From positions 1-9,462 of the forward strand of contig JBCBXF010000125.1 of assembly GCA_039816705.1 (NCBI GenBank): a stretch of 9,462 nt of DNA, written 5' to 3'. Within the stretch, counting starts at the first letter, position 1; every line of letters begins with the position of its first letter. Of the stretch, positions 1 to 6,910 are shown in pieces. The stretch is from CALHAX01 sp039816705 (GTDB lineage: Bacteria > Pseudomonadota > Alphaproteobacteria > Rhizobiales > CALHAX01). Both the position numbers and the translations under genes were made by a program. The notes below the pieces were generated by a model. It was not told where the DNA came from. It did not search any database and saw nothing but the letters and a program-made list of their open reading frames with translations.

Positions 1-1676
1 GCATACTTCACGTGATTGAGCCCGCCGATATCTGCGGCGAAAAAGCGTTCAGGCGTGACGATCTCGAGATCAGCTCCGGCCCGCGCCAGAAATTCGGCAG
101 CGACGAAACCCGCGTGTGCGGCGTTGTCATCGAAGAGCAGCACACGCTCGCCCGGTGAAACATCGCCGGAGAGGATATCCCAGCCGGAGACAACGAGTTC
201 ATTGCCGACGCTGAGGATATCCGTGTGCGGCAAGCCACCTGTCGCAACGATCACAAGGTCGGGTGCCTCAGCCAGAACATCGTTTTCCTCCGCATAGGTA
301 TTGAACACGAAATCGACGCCCTGTCGCTCGCACATCGCCATCCGCCAGTCGATGATGCCGATAAACTCCTTGCGCCGCGCGAGTTGCGCTGAGAGACGCA
401 CCTGCCCGCCGGGTTTGTCGGCCGCCTCGACAACGCGGACTGCGTGTCCGCGCGCTGAAAGCACGCGCGCCGCCTCGAGTCCCGCCGGACCGGCGCCCAC
501 CACCACTGCGTTGCGTTTCTCGCCCGGCGTCGGGCGAACGACCTGCGGCATCGTCGCCTCGCGCCCGGTAGCGGGGTTGTGGATGCAGAGCGCCTCTCCC
601 CCCTCGTAGATGCGATCAAGACAGTATGTGGCGCCGACACACGGGCGAATATCGTCTTCGCGACGCTCGGCGATCTTGTTGACGATGTGCGGGTCGGCGA
701 TGTGCGCGCGTGTCATACCGACCATGTCGAGTTTGCCTTCAGCCACGGCGTGGCGTGCGGTTGCTACGTCGGGAACGCGCGCAGCATGAAACACCGGAAA
801 TTTTGTTTCCGCACGGATATCGCCGCAGAAATCGATATGCGGTGCCGATTGCATCCCGTGGACGGGGATCACCTTGGTCAGGGTCGCATCACTCTCAACC
901 CGCCCACGGATAATGTTGAGAAAATCGACAGACCCCGAGCTGGCCATCCGTCGCGCAATTTCTTTGCCCTCATCGGCGGATAGCCCGGCCTCGGACATTT
1001 CATCTGCCACCATGCGCACACCGACGATAAACTCCGCGCCGACCCGCGCACGGATCGCATCGAGCAACTCGAATGAAAACCGCAAGCGATTGTCGAGCGA
1101 CCCGCCATACGCGTCATCGCGCGCATTCGTCAGCGGCGACCAGAACTGATCAGCCAAATGGCCATACATCTCGATCTCGATCCCATCGAGACCGCCGGCC
1201 TGCATGTGCTCTGCCGCGACCGCATAATCTTCCACTATGCGCGCGATGTCCCAGTCTTCGGCTTCCTTGGGGAAGGCGCGATGGGCCGGCTCGCGGATCG
1301 GGGAAGGCGCAACGACGGGCAGCCAGTCACCCTTGTTCCAGTTCGTGCGCCGTCCGAGATGCGTAATCTGCATCATCACCGCGCAATCGTGCTCATGACA
1401 GGCGTCCGTCAACTCGCGCAGCCAGGGAACAATTTCCTCCTTGTAGGCCAGCAGGTTGCCAAACGCTTCCGGGCTGTCACGGGACACGACAGCCGAACCG
1501 GCGGTCATCGTTAGCGCAATGCCACCTTTCGCCTTTTCCGCATGATAAAGCCGATAGCGCTCTTTCGGCAGACCATCCTCGGAGTATGACGGCTCATGCG
1601 CCGTCGACATGATCCGGTTTTTCAGCGTCAGATGTTTGAGTTGGTAAGGCTGAAGCAGCGGGTCATTGCTGGACAT
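1..1676 (-). CDS. FMN/FAD iron-sulfur oxidoreductase, DgcA / N-methylproline demethylase-like (3' end cut by window)
   Basis: The first 558 codons of a two-domain flavoprotein are visible; the frame stays open to the window edge. Homologues are about 680 residues, so roughly the last 120 are missing. Residues 1-340 form an Old Yellow Enzyme-type TIM barrel that binds FMN (substrate-side segment GHLADQFWSP at 172-181, YGGSLDNR at 190-197). A cysteine cluster follows (C346, C352, C364). The second domain then begins with a dinucleotide-binding GAGPAG at 394-399. This architecture is shared with trimethylamine dehydrogenase, 2,4-dienoyl-CoA reductase and dimethylglycine/N-methylproline demethylases. 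The stretch CVGATYCLDR and the opening DPLLQPYQLKHLTLKNRI resemble the demethylase branch most. The expected role is oxidative N-demethylation of a methylated amine or betaine-derived amino acid, with electrons passing through the Fe-S centre; the substrate is inferred. The ATG at 1676 matches family N-termini, but its ribosome site is weak. One cluster cysteine is replaced by A349. Confidence 0.88.
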   Translation of the reverse strand, partial: MSSNDPLLQPYQLKHLTLKNRIMSTAHEPSYSEDGLPKERYRLYHAEKAKGGIALTMTAGSAVVSRDSPEAFGNLLAYKEEIVPWLRELTDACHEHDCAVMMQITHLGRRTNWNKGDWLPVVAPSPIREPAHRAFPKEAEDWDIARIVEDYAVAAEHMQAGGLDGIEIEMYGHLADQFWSPLTNARDDAYGGSLDNRLRFSFELLDAIRARVGAEFIVGVRMVADEMSEAGLSADEGKEIARRMASSGSVDFLNIIRGRVESDATLTKVIPVHGMQSAPHIDFCGDIRAETKFPVFHAARVPDVATARHAVAEGKLDMVGMTRAHIADPHIVNKIAERREDDIRPCVGATYCLDRIYEGGEALCIHNPATGREATMPQVVRPTPGEKRNAVVVGAGPAGLEAARVLSARGHAVRVVEAADKPGGQVRLSAQLARRKEFIGIIDWRMAMCERQGVDFVFNTYAEENDVLAEAPDLVIVATGGLPHTDILSVGNELVVSGWDILSGDVSPGERVLLFDDNAAHAGFVAAEFLARAGADLEIVTPERFFAADIGGLNHVKY

Positions 1677-1694
1677 GGATGGTGGGGCTCCGAT

Positions 1695-1704
1695 TGATCG
1701 ATCA
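1695..1704. promoter_or_regulatory. 10-bp palindrome upstream of the oxidoreductase start (possible operator)
   Basis: TGATCGATCA is a perfect 10-bp palindrome lying 18 bp upstream of the oxidoreductase start codon at 1676. Its position would suit an operator or a site overlapping the leader. No cognate regulator is encoded in the window and a palindrome this short can occur by chance, so the regulatory role is only a possibility. Confidence 0.2.
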
Positions 1705-1719
1705 CCCCAGTGTGCGCGT

Positions 1720-1749
1720 TCGGACCGGCGACGACAAGCGCCGGTCCGA
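1720..1749. repeat. Perfect 11-bp hairpin between membrane-protein stop and oxidoreductase start
   Basis: TCGGACCGGCG at 1720-1730 and CGCCGGTCCGA at 1739-1749 are exact reverse complements separated by 8 bases. The hairpin sits 17 bp beyond the stop of the minus-strand membrane protein and 43 bp ahead of the next start. It has no T-tract on either strand, so it is not a classical intrinsic terminator. It may stabilise the upstream mRNA 3' end, pause polymerase, or help separate the two genes. Confidence 0.6.
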
Positions 1750-1766
1750 CATCGACCGGTGGGCAT

Positions 1767-3050
1767 TCACCCCAGGCGCGACAGGCCGGATGATGCCTGG
1801 CGGCCTTCGCCTGCATCGTTTGTCAAAGGGCTGGTGTCGGATGCATCCGGCCCCAGCCCGGTCTCCACGAGGCCTTGGCCATCCCGCGACGAGATCCGGA
1901 CGATCAGCTGGACGAGGGCAAGAACGCCGATCGCAACCAGCACGCCGATCGTGACTTCGTCGGCGCCAGACCCGGCGATCCGCACCGCGTAGTTGACGAT
2001 GTTGTCGTACTGCAGAACCGCGATCGCGCTGGCGAGCAGCCCGGCGATCTTCCCCACCGCCTCGAGCGACTTCTCATAGCGCCGATGAAAGAAAAAAAGC
2101 AGCAGAAGCGCCCATCCCCCAAACAGGAGGCTGAACCCAGGCCCGAGGACACGAAACAGGCTGTCGCCCTGCGACCCGTAGAGCACGGCCGCCGACTGCA
2201 GGTAGGCATGGTTCATCACCGGCCAGAACAGCATCACGGCGGCGCCAGTGAGCACACCGGTCTCGATGTGCTTTGCAAGCGCACCGTAGTGTTGATCAAT
2301 GCCACGGCGCCGAACGGCGAGCAGGATTCCCACCACAAGCAAAACAAGGAGAAAGAAGACCTTAAAAGGCAGCAACAATGTCAGGAGTTCACCGGTGCGG
2401 CTGCGATTGACACCTTCGTCATGCAACCGCGTCATTGACCGTGCGAAAGCCGCCTGCACCTGGCAGCACGATGCCGCGGTCTCCATGGAACGACTGGGAA
2501 AACAATAGCGTTTGGCAAGCGCGCTTTCCGGCAGTTCAACCAGCGGATCGTTTGCACAGTCTCGTCCAAATGGCGCCAGACCCCATCGGCTCTGGCTGAT
2601 TTCGCGGACATCGCGAAGGCCTTCGAGCGCCGACGTCCGGCGACACATCTTCTCACCACGCGTCCCACAGGCAACCGTCTCGCTACGATCGGCGCGAAGG
2701 ACTTCCGGTTTGATTTCCCAAAAAACGCGTTCGTTGCCTGCCAGCAGTGCTGTCGTCAGCACCCACGTGATCCCGATCAGAACAGCAAAGCCGAGCAAAA
2801 ACCTCAGCCGCCCATGCCGCACGTGCGCCCAGTACATGTCCGTGAACACGCAACACGGGATGTAAAACGCTGCGAGCGCAACAAGGCCGAAGGTCGCGTA
2901 GAACACGAACATGTGGCTGAAGAAGACGCCAAGGCCGAACCAGTCCAAGCCACGATACTCATCGACGAAGACGGCAGTTGTCGCGATGAACGAAGCTCCG
3001 AGCAGCGTGAACACCAGCCCGACAAAAATACGTGACCCACGTGACAGCAT
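1767..3050 (-). CDS. Uncharacterised multi-spanning membrane protein with cysteine-containing loop
   Basis: I do not recognise this 427-residue protein. It opens with a hydrophobic segment (about residues 8-29), followed by probable membrane segments near 41-68, 83-104, 222-246, 266-288, 299-321, 336-351 and 366-386, and a polar C-terminal tail of about 40 residues. Between the third and fourth segments lies a soluble loop of about 115 residues with six cysteines (128, 136, 165, 183, 195, 196), suggesting disulfides if it faces the periplasm; topology was not computed. Two more cysteines (PCCVF, near 66-67) lie within the membrane. The ATG at 3050 was chosen because GGAGGGGCGG directly precedes it. 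An in-frame start eight codons earlier (3074) lacks such a site. The gap to the upstream small secreted gene is 105 bp, so a shared transcript is possible but not shown. Confidence 0.8.
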   Translation of the reverse strand: MLSRGSRIFVGLVFTLLGASFIATTAVFVDEYRGLDWFGLGVFFSHMFVFYATFGLVALAAFYIPCCVFTDMYWAHVRHGRLRFLLGFAVLIGITWVLTTALLAGNERVFWEIKPEVLRADRSETVACGTRGEKMCRRTSALEGLRDVREISQSRWGLAPFGRDCANDPLVELPESALAKRYCFPSRSMETAASCCQVQAAFARSMTRLHDEGVNRSRTGELLTLLLPFKVFFLLVLLVVGILLAVRRRGIDQHYGALAKHIETGVLTGAAVMLFWPVMNHAYLQSAAVLYGSQGDSLFRVLGPGFSLLFGGWALLLLFFFHRRYEKSLEAVGKIAGLLASAIAVLQYDNIVNYAVRIAGSGADEVTIGVLVAIGVLALVQLIVRISSRDGQGLVETGLGPDASDTSPLTNDAGEGRQASSGLSRLG

Positions 3051-3155
3051 CCGCCCCTCCCGCGTCCGCAACACCCGAAGACTGAGTGCGGTGGAATGTA
3101 GCGGAAACCCGAAGGAACCGAAAACATCTTTCGCGAGAGGCGTGAGCGCCCGCGG

Positions 3156-3509
3156 TCAGCTCGTGGCGCCGCGGCAGCGTTCCCAATCGTCGTGCGGGCC
3201 AGGCTCGATCTGCACCGGTGCAATTGTCGTCACCTTCATGGCATTCGGGCCAATCGGTTCGAAATACAGATCTTTTCCGCCATCGCGTTCGCCCTTCGGC
3301 ACTGTGAAGACGTACGCGTGCTCGGTATAGCGGCCCGCTGATTTTTGTCCGCCCGGTGTTGTCACATCCGCGCCATCGATCACGACGCGTTCGCCGGCTG
3401 GCGAACACCATGCACCGTCGGCGGAAAATGTCGCCGCATGCGCAACAACCGCATAGGCGGCGAGGCCCATGCAAAAGGACGTAAGACGATAAATCGTTCG
3501 GGCAATCAT
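3156..3509 (-). CDS. Small secreted protein with two cysteines, function unknown
   Basis: This encodes 117 residues. An N-terminal basic and hydrophobic stretch ends in AVVAHA, a good signal-peptidase I site after residue 25, so the mature protein should be periplasmic or secreted with about 92 residues. It contains two cysteines (C35 and C112), placed to form one disulfide near the two ends of the mature chain. The middle is polar and glycine-rich with strand-like segments (RVVIDGADV, HAYVFTV, KVTTIAPV), suggesting a small beta fold. The start at 3509 is preceded by GAGGT at suitable spacing. Extending upstream to 3569 would bury the signal peptide behind 20 polar residues, so that start is rejected. 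I recognise no named family. It lies 80 bp downstream of the aldehyde dehydrogenase. Confidence 0.78.
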   Translation of the reverse strand: MIARTIYRLTSFCMGLAAYAVVAHAATFSADGAWCSPAGERVVIDGADVTTPGGQKSAGRYTEHAYVFTVPKGERDGGKDLYFEPIGPNAMKVTTIAPVQIEPGPHDDWERCRGATS

Positions 3510-3589
3510 CGGCACAACCTCACGAGGTGACGTGCACTTTACGGATGAGCTCGGCGAACAGACTTGCACGTGGGTTCAACAAGGCAATT

Positions 3590-5050
3590 CTAAAGCCGCC
3601 GGAAGCGCCACGACTGTAGCGCCTGGAGCCGTTTGAACCATCCCGATCTCCACGGCGGTCCAATCCAATTGAGCGGGTAGATGCTGCCGCGCCGGACAAC
3701 CGCTTTTTGCTTGCTGAAGTTCAAAAAGCCTTCTGGACCGTGGTAGTGCCCCATACCCGAGGGGCCGATGCCGCCGAAGGGAACGGCTTCGGCGACCACC
3801 TGGCTGAGCGTGTCGTTGATGCACGCGCCGCCCGAATGGGTTTCGGCCAGAACCTGGTTGGCGCGCGCCGCATCGCTATCGAAATAGTAAAGCGCAAGTG
3901 GCCGCGCCCGCTCGTTGACGTAAGCGATCGCGTCATCGAGCGTGTCATAGGGTACGATCGGGAGGATGGGGCCAAAGATTTCCTCCTGCATCAACGTCAT
4001 CTCGTCTGACCCATCACGGACGATGTACATAGGCGTCTTGCGAGACCCCGAAAAATCCTCCTCCGCCGGATTGATCTCCGTGACCGTCGCGCCCTTCGAT
4101 CGTGCATCAGCGAGCCACTTCTGCAACCTCGCATGCTGATTGTTTGTGATGATCGACGTGTAGTCCGCGTTGTCGAGCAACGTCGGATAGTTCGAGGAAA
4201 ACGCCTGTTCAAATGCCTCCGCAAACGCATCGACCTTGTTGCGGGGACACAGCACATAATCCGGGGCGACGCAGATTTGACCGGCGTTCATGCCTTTGGA
4301 AAATGCGATCCGTTTTGCCGCTTCCTGCGTGTCATACGTGTGGTGCACGATCGCGGGAGACTTCCCGCCAAGCTCCAGTGTAACCGGAGTGAGGTTTTCA
4401 GCCGCCGCCGCCATGACCTTGCGCCCGACCGCGGTCGAGCCTGTGAACACCAGGTGGTCAAACGCCAGTGATGTGAAGGCTCTCGCGACTTCGACCCCGC
4501 CCTGCACAACGCTGACCTCATCCGGCGCAAAGGCGTCGTCGATCAATGCGGCGACTGCGTCCCCGGTACGCGGCGCGAACTCGGACGTCTTGATCATTGC
4601 CCGGTTGCCGGCCGCCAACGCGCCGACGAGTGGCGAGAACCCCAGCATGATCGGAAAGTTCCACGGCACGACGATGCCGACAACGCCAAGCGGCTGGATC
4701 TGCAATTCAACCTTGGCCGGTTGCAACATAAGGGGAGTCGAGCGCGACCGCGTTTTCATCCATTTCGAAAGATGCTTGCGCTGGTAGCGTATACCGTCGA
4801 GCACCGGATAAATCTCCGCAAGCTGCGTCTCGGCGCTGCTCCGTCCTCCAAAGTCGGCGTCGACCGCCGCGATCAGGCGTTCGCTATGATCGAGCAGCGC
4901 ATTGTTCAGGCGCGCCAGTCGGTCGCGCCGCAGCGCAGCGTCCGGCATCTTTTCCGCACGCGTGGCATCATGAATTTTTGCAAAGGCGGTCTGCAACTCC
5001 GCCTCCCAGCTTGCGCTGAGCGTTTCGCCAACAAGTTGCGGCATTGCCAT
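3590..5050 (-). CDS. Aldehyde dehydrogenase, coniferyl-aldehyde dehydrogenase (CalB-like) family
   Basis: This is a complete 486-residue NAD(P)-dependent aldehyde dehydrogenase. All hallmark elements are present: PWNFP with oxyanion-hole N131, the nucleotide-binding VFTGSTAVGRKV (201-212), general base E226 in LELGGK, catalytic C260 in AGQICVAPDY, EEIFGP (356-361), and the C-terminal GGIGPSGMGHYHG segment (426-438). The compact N-terminus and the PWNFPIMLGFSPL context fit the class-3-like branch annotated as coniferyl aldehyde dehydrogenase, which oxidises aromatic or fatty aldehydes to acids. The native substrate cannot be told from sequence, and no lignin-degradation genes lie nearby. The C-terminus is rich in Trp and Arg (residues 462-486), which might associate with membranes. 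AAAGG lies about 9 bases before the ATG. The gene is 55 bp downstream of cfa with no terminator between, so co-transcription and a role in clearing lipid-derived aldehydes are plausible inferences. Confidence 0.93.
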   Translation of the reverse strand: MAMPQLVGETLSASWEAELQTAFAKIHDATRAEKMPDAALRRDRLARLNNALLDHSERLIAAVDADFGGRSSAETQLAEIYPVLDGIRYQRKHLSKWMKTRSRSTPLMLQPAKVELQIQPLGVVGIVVPWNFPIMLGFSPLVGALAAGNRAMIKTSEFAPRTGDAVAALIDDAFAPDEVSVVQGGVEVARAFTSLAFDHLVFTGSTAVGRKVMAAAAENLTPVTLELGGKSPAIVHHTYDTQEAAKRIAFSKGMNAGQICVAPDYVLCPRNKVDAFAEAFEQAFSSNYPTLLDNADYTSIITNNQHARLQKWLADARSKGATVTEINPAEEDFSGSRKTPMYIVRDGSDEMTLMQEEIFGPILPIVPYDTLDDAIAYVNERARPLALYYFDSDAARANQVLAETHSGGACINDTLSQVVAEAVPFGGIGPSGMGHYHGPEGFLNFSKQKAVVRRGSIYPLNWIGPPWRSGWFKRLQALQSWRFRRL

Positions 5051-5105
5051 CGCTACAGCCTTTCAACGTAATGATTGATGCAAGTTCGTAAGTCGCTGTG
5101 TAGCA

Positions 5106-6416
5106 CTACGGTTCCAACCCCGCGTGATAGAGATCGGCCCGAGATGGCGGCACGGGGCTTGGGCCGCGGGCCGAATAGCTGACGAGGGTCTGATAAATTC
5201 GCGCCGAACCGCGAGAGAAGGCAAGGCTGCAACCGCCAAGATAGGCAACCCAGATCCGCCATGTCTCCTCACCAACAAGCGCGATCGCCTCATCCTTGCG
5301 CGCGTGCAGTCGCTCACACCAGATGCGGGTGGTCTTCGCATAGTGCTCCCGCCACCCTTCGACGTCGTGGACTTCGAAGCCCTCCTGCTCCATCGCCGCG
5401 ATCGTGTGACCAATGTCGTCCAGCTCGCCACCGGGGAAAATATACTTCTGCAATGCGCGTTGCTCGGCACGCGCTGAAAACCTTCGGCGTTTGCGCTTCG
5501 CTCGTCGAGAAATCGCGTGGTTCAGGAAGAGTCCGTCCGGCGACAACAGACTGCGCACTTTGGAGAAGTAGGCGGGAATGTTCGAAAGACCAATGTGTTC
5601 ATACATCCCGACGGATGCGATCTTGTCGAAGACACCTTCGAGCTCGCGATAATCCTTGAGAACGAGGGTCACGCGATCACCAATGCCAAGTGCATCAACC
5701 CTTTGCTGTGCGAGTGCCAACTGTTCTTCAGAAAGCGTAATGCCCGTTGCGCGCACGCCATGTGTCGAGACCGCGTGTGCGATCAGACCGCCCCAACCGC
5801 AACCGATGTCGAGAAGGTGTTCGCCCGCCTGGAGCCGCAACTTCCTGCAGACCATCTCAAGCTTGTCGGTCTGCGCCTGCTCGAGGCTGTTCGTCCATTC
5901 GGAGAAGTACGCGCACGAATATTGCATGCGCGGATCGAGAAAAAGTTCGTAGAATTCGTTTCCGACGTCGTAATGAAATTGGATGAAGTCGCGGTTGTCG
6001 TCGCCGGCGCGGCCCCGCCCCTCTTCATCACCGTCAAAATCGCGGCTACGTTCAGGTCTTGTCGCCGGAGCGAACACAAACGGCCCAAGTGCCCTGACGA
6101 GCCGGCCTTTCGGCATCGATTTCAGCCGCCGCCGCGAGCTGTCATTGCCGAGCGCCTCCCCCAGATCGATGATCGTACCGCCTTCGAAACTCAGCTGCCC
6201 GTGCGTGTAGTGCCGGATAACGCGGTCGAGCGTCGGGCGCCGCAGCAAAGAGGAAATGACGCCCGGCTCACTGATCCCGATGGTGAGTGGACTGGTCACG
6301 TTCTGTCCAAGCGCAACCAGGCTTCCGTCCCACAGCTTGAGCGACGCATTGATATCGAGCGCCTCAGCGAGATCCCGGGCCAGACCCCGCGCCGCATTGA
6401 GTTGTCGGTCGGTCAT
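5106..6416 (-). CDS. cfa: Cyclopropane-fatty-acyl-phospholipid synthase
   Basis: This 436-residue SAM-dependent methyltransferase adds a methylene bridge across the double bond of unsaturated acyl chains in membrane phospholipids, usually in stationary phase or under acid or solvent stress. The N-terminal lipid-binding domain (about 1-140) leads into FHYDVGN (147-153), followed by QYSCAYF, the SAM-binding LDIGCGWGG (202-210), YEHIG (272-276), FPGGELDD near 327-334, and HYAKT near 358-362 with nearby Trp. Length is close to the usual 380-420 residues. A strongly basic stretch, RRAKRKRRRFSAR, occupies about 304-316 just before the PGGEL motif. The ATG at 6416 is used here. A TTG at 6425 is an alternative, since GAGGAA lies 2-3 bases before the TTG and about 12 before the ATG, neither being ideal. 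It is probably the first gene of a minus-strand group with the aldehyde dehydrogenase. Confidence 0.95.
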   Translation of the reverse strand: MTDRQLNAARGLARDLAEALDINASLKLWDGSLVALGQNVTSPLTIGISEPGVISSLLRRPTLDRVIRHYTHGQLSFEGGTIIDLGEALGNDSSRRRLKSMPKGRLVRALGPFVFAPATRPERSRDFDGDEEGRGRAGDDNRDFIQFHYDVGNEFYELFLDPRMQYSCAYFSEWTNSLEQAQTDKLEMVCRKLRLQAGEHLLDIGCGWGGLIAHAVSTHGVRATGITLSEEQLALAQQRVDALGIGDRVTLVLKDYRELEGVFDKIASVGMYEHIGLSNIPAYFSKVRSLLSPDGLFLNHAISRRAKRKRRRFSARAEQRALQKYIFPGGELDDIGHTIAAMEQEGFEVHDVEGWREHYAKTTRIWCERLHARKDEAIALVGEETWRIWVAYLGGCSLAFSRGSARIYQTLVSYSARGPSPVPPSRADLYHAGLEP

Positions 6417-6595
6417 ACCAGGCAAAGTTCCTCACAGCGTCGTATGCGTCGCGATTGTATCTCGAGCGATATAGCGCTGCTGCGCCATTGGCATCTATCG
6501 CAATTCGGACGGGATGATGACTGGGCGCTGTCGGCAACGATCTCCACTTCCCTCGATGATCAAATCATGTAAGTTTCAGGGCATGTTCAACAAAC

Positions 6596-6611
6596 GAAAG
6601 GAGGTGATCCA
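6596..6611 (+). promoter_or_regulatory. Extended Shine-Dalgarno site, 16-base complement of the 16S rRNA 3' tail
   Basis: GAAAGGAGGTGATCCA is complementary, base for base, to the 16S rRNA 3' end UGGAUCACCUCCUUUC conserved across bacteria. The AGGAGG core ends 7 bases before an ATG at 6612, which is normal spacing. Ordinary sites in this window match only 4-6 bases, so a 16-base match is far beyond what initiation needs. It either drives very strong initiation or traps ribosomes. Confidence 0.85.
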
Positions 6612-6695
6612 ATGTCGAGTGGGAATCTGAAGCTGGGTGGTCGGCCTGGGATCTTCATGCGCACTTGGGAGCAGCCTTCTTGGTGCACGTGCTGA
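6612..6695 (+). CDS. 27-residue small ORF behind an extended Shine-Dalgarno site
   Basis: This is a short reading frame of 27 codons plus TGA. The peptide starts MSSGNLKLGGRPGIFMR and ends TWEQPSWCTC, with two tryptophans and a terminal Cys-Thr-Cys. It has no signal peptide or membrane segment. Support is the perfect 16-base anti-16S match ending directly before the ATG and a strong terminator 43 bases past the stop, which together define a compact transcription unit. It is divergent from cfa and separated from the next plus-strand gene by the terminator. It could be a genuine small protein, a leader peptide that couples ribosome occupancy to RNA folding, or a coding part of a dual-function small RNA. 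I recognise no family. The TGA stop lies inside the first downstream palindrome. Confidence that it is translated is moderate; its function is unknown. Confidence 0.55.
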   Translation: MSSGNLKLGGRPGIFMRTWEQPSWCTC

Positions 6696-6711
6696 TCCGG
6701 ATCAGCTGATC
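6691..6711 (+). repeat. Overlapping palindromes at the small ORF stop codon
   Basis: GCTGATCCGGATCAGC (6691-6706) and GATCAGCTGATC (6700-6711) are perfect palindromes sharing seven bases. In RNA, GCTGAT can pair with ATCAGC across CCGG, closing a hairpin over the stop codon. The GGATCA at 6699-6704 is also complementary to TGATCC (6605-6610) of the Shine-Dalgarno site, so alternative folds are available. A further GGCT/AGCC hairpin follows at 6713-6724. Confidence 0.7.
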
Positions 6712-6737
6712 GGGCTGTCTAGCCAGCCAGACTCACG

Positions 6738-6768
6738 GGGCCGCTCTGACGAGCGGCCCTTTTTCTTT
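6738..6768 (+). terminator. Rho-independent terminator of the small transcription unit
   Basis: GGGCCGCTC (6738-6746) and GAGCGGCCC (6751-6759) form a perfect 9-bp GC-rich stem with a TGAC loop, followed at once by TTTTTCTTT. It ends the plus-strand transcript containing the 27-codon ORF and isolates it from the secreted-protein gene at 6911. Confidence 0.93.
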
Positions 6769-6910
6769 GCCAAAGTGACGGCGTGCAAACGGGATCATGG
6801 CCGGTCCCAAAAAGGTGATCGCGCAGTACGTGTGAAACGGAATGCCAGGCGATAAGGTTGCGTTCGAGAGAGGCCAATTCATCCGACGCTATCGCTCAGG
6901 AGCCCACAAA

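Noticed and set aside
1875..2438. Plus-strand open frame of 187 codons opposite the membrane protein
   Set aside because: Its translation is polar, low in structure and without motifs, while the opposite strand gives coherent membrane segments and a strong ribosome site.
3530..3571. Inverted 7-bp ACGTGCA / TGCACGT around the start region of the small secreted protein
   Set aside because: Arms are short, far apart (28 bases) and have no T-tract or conserved spacing; chance is a sufficient explanation.
5517..6572. Long plus-strand open frame (351 codons) opposite cfa
   Set aside because: It lies antisense to a gene with complete catalytic motifs, has no recognisable domains and is explained by the GC-rich codon bias of the minus strand.
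6426..6595. Housekeeping or GGAAC-N-CGTT (EcfG-type) promoters for cfa and the small ORF
   Set aside because: Elements such as CTATAT, TACAAT and TTGGCA occur, but none pairs with a partner box at acceptable spacing, so no promoter is claimed.
6596..6611. Fragment of an antisense 16S rRNA gene
   Set aside because: The match covers only the last 16 bases of 16S and no rRNA sequence continues on either side; its position before an ATG fits an extended Shine-Dalgarno site.
6797..6835. 12-codon ORF (ATGGCCGGTCCC...) before the secreted four-cysteine gene
   Set aside because: It has no ribosome site and no terminator or structure tied to it.
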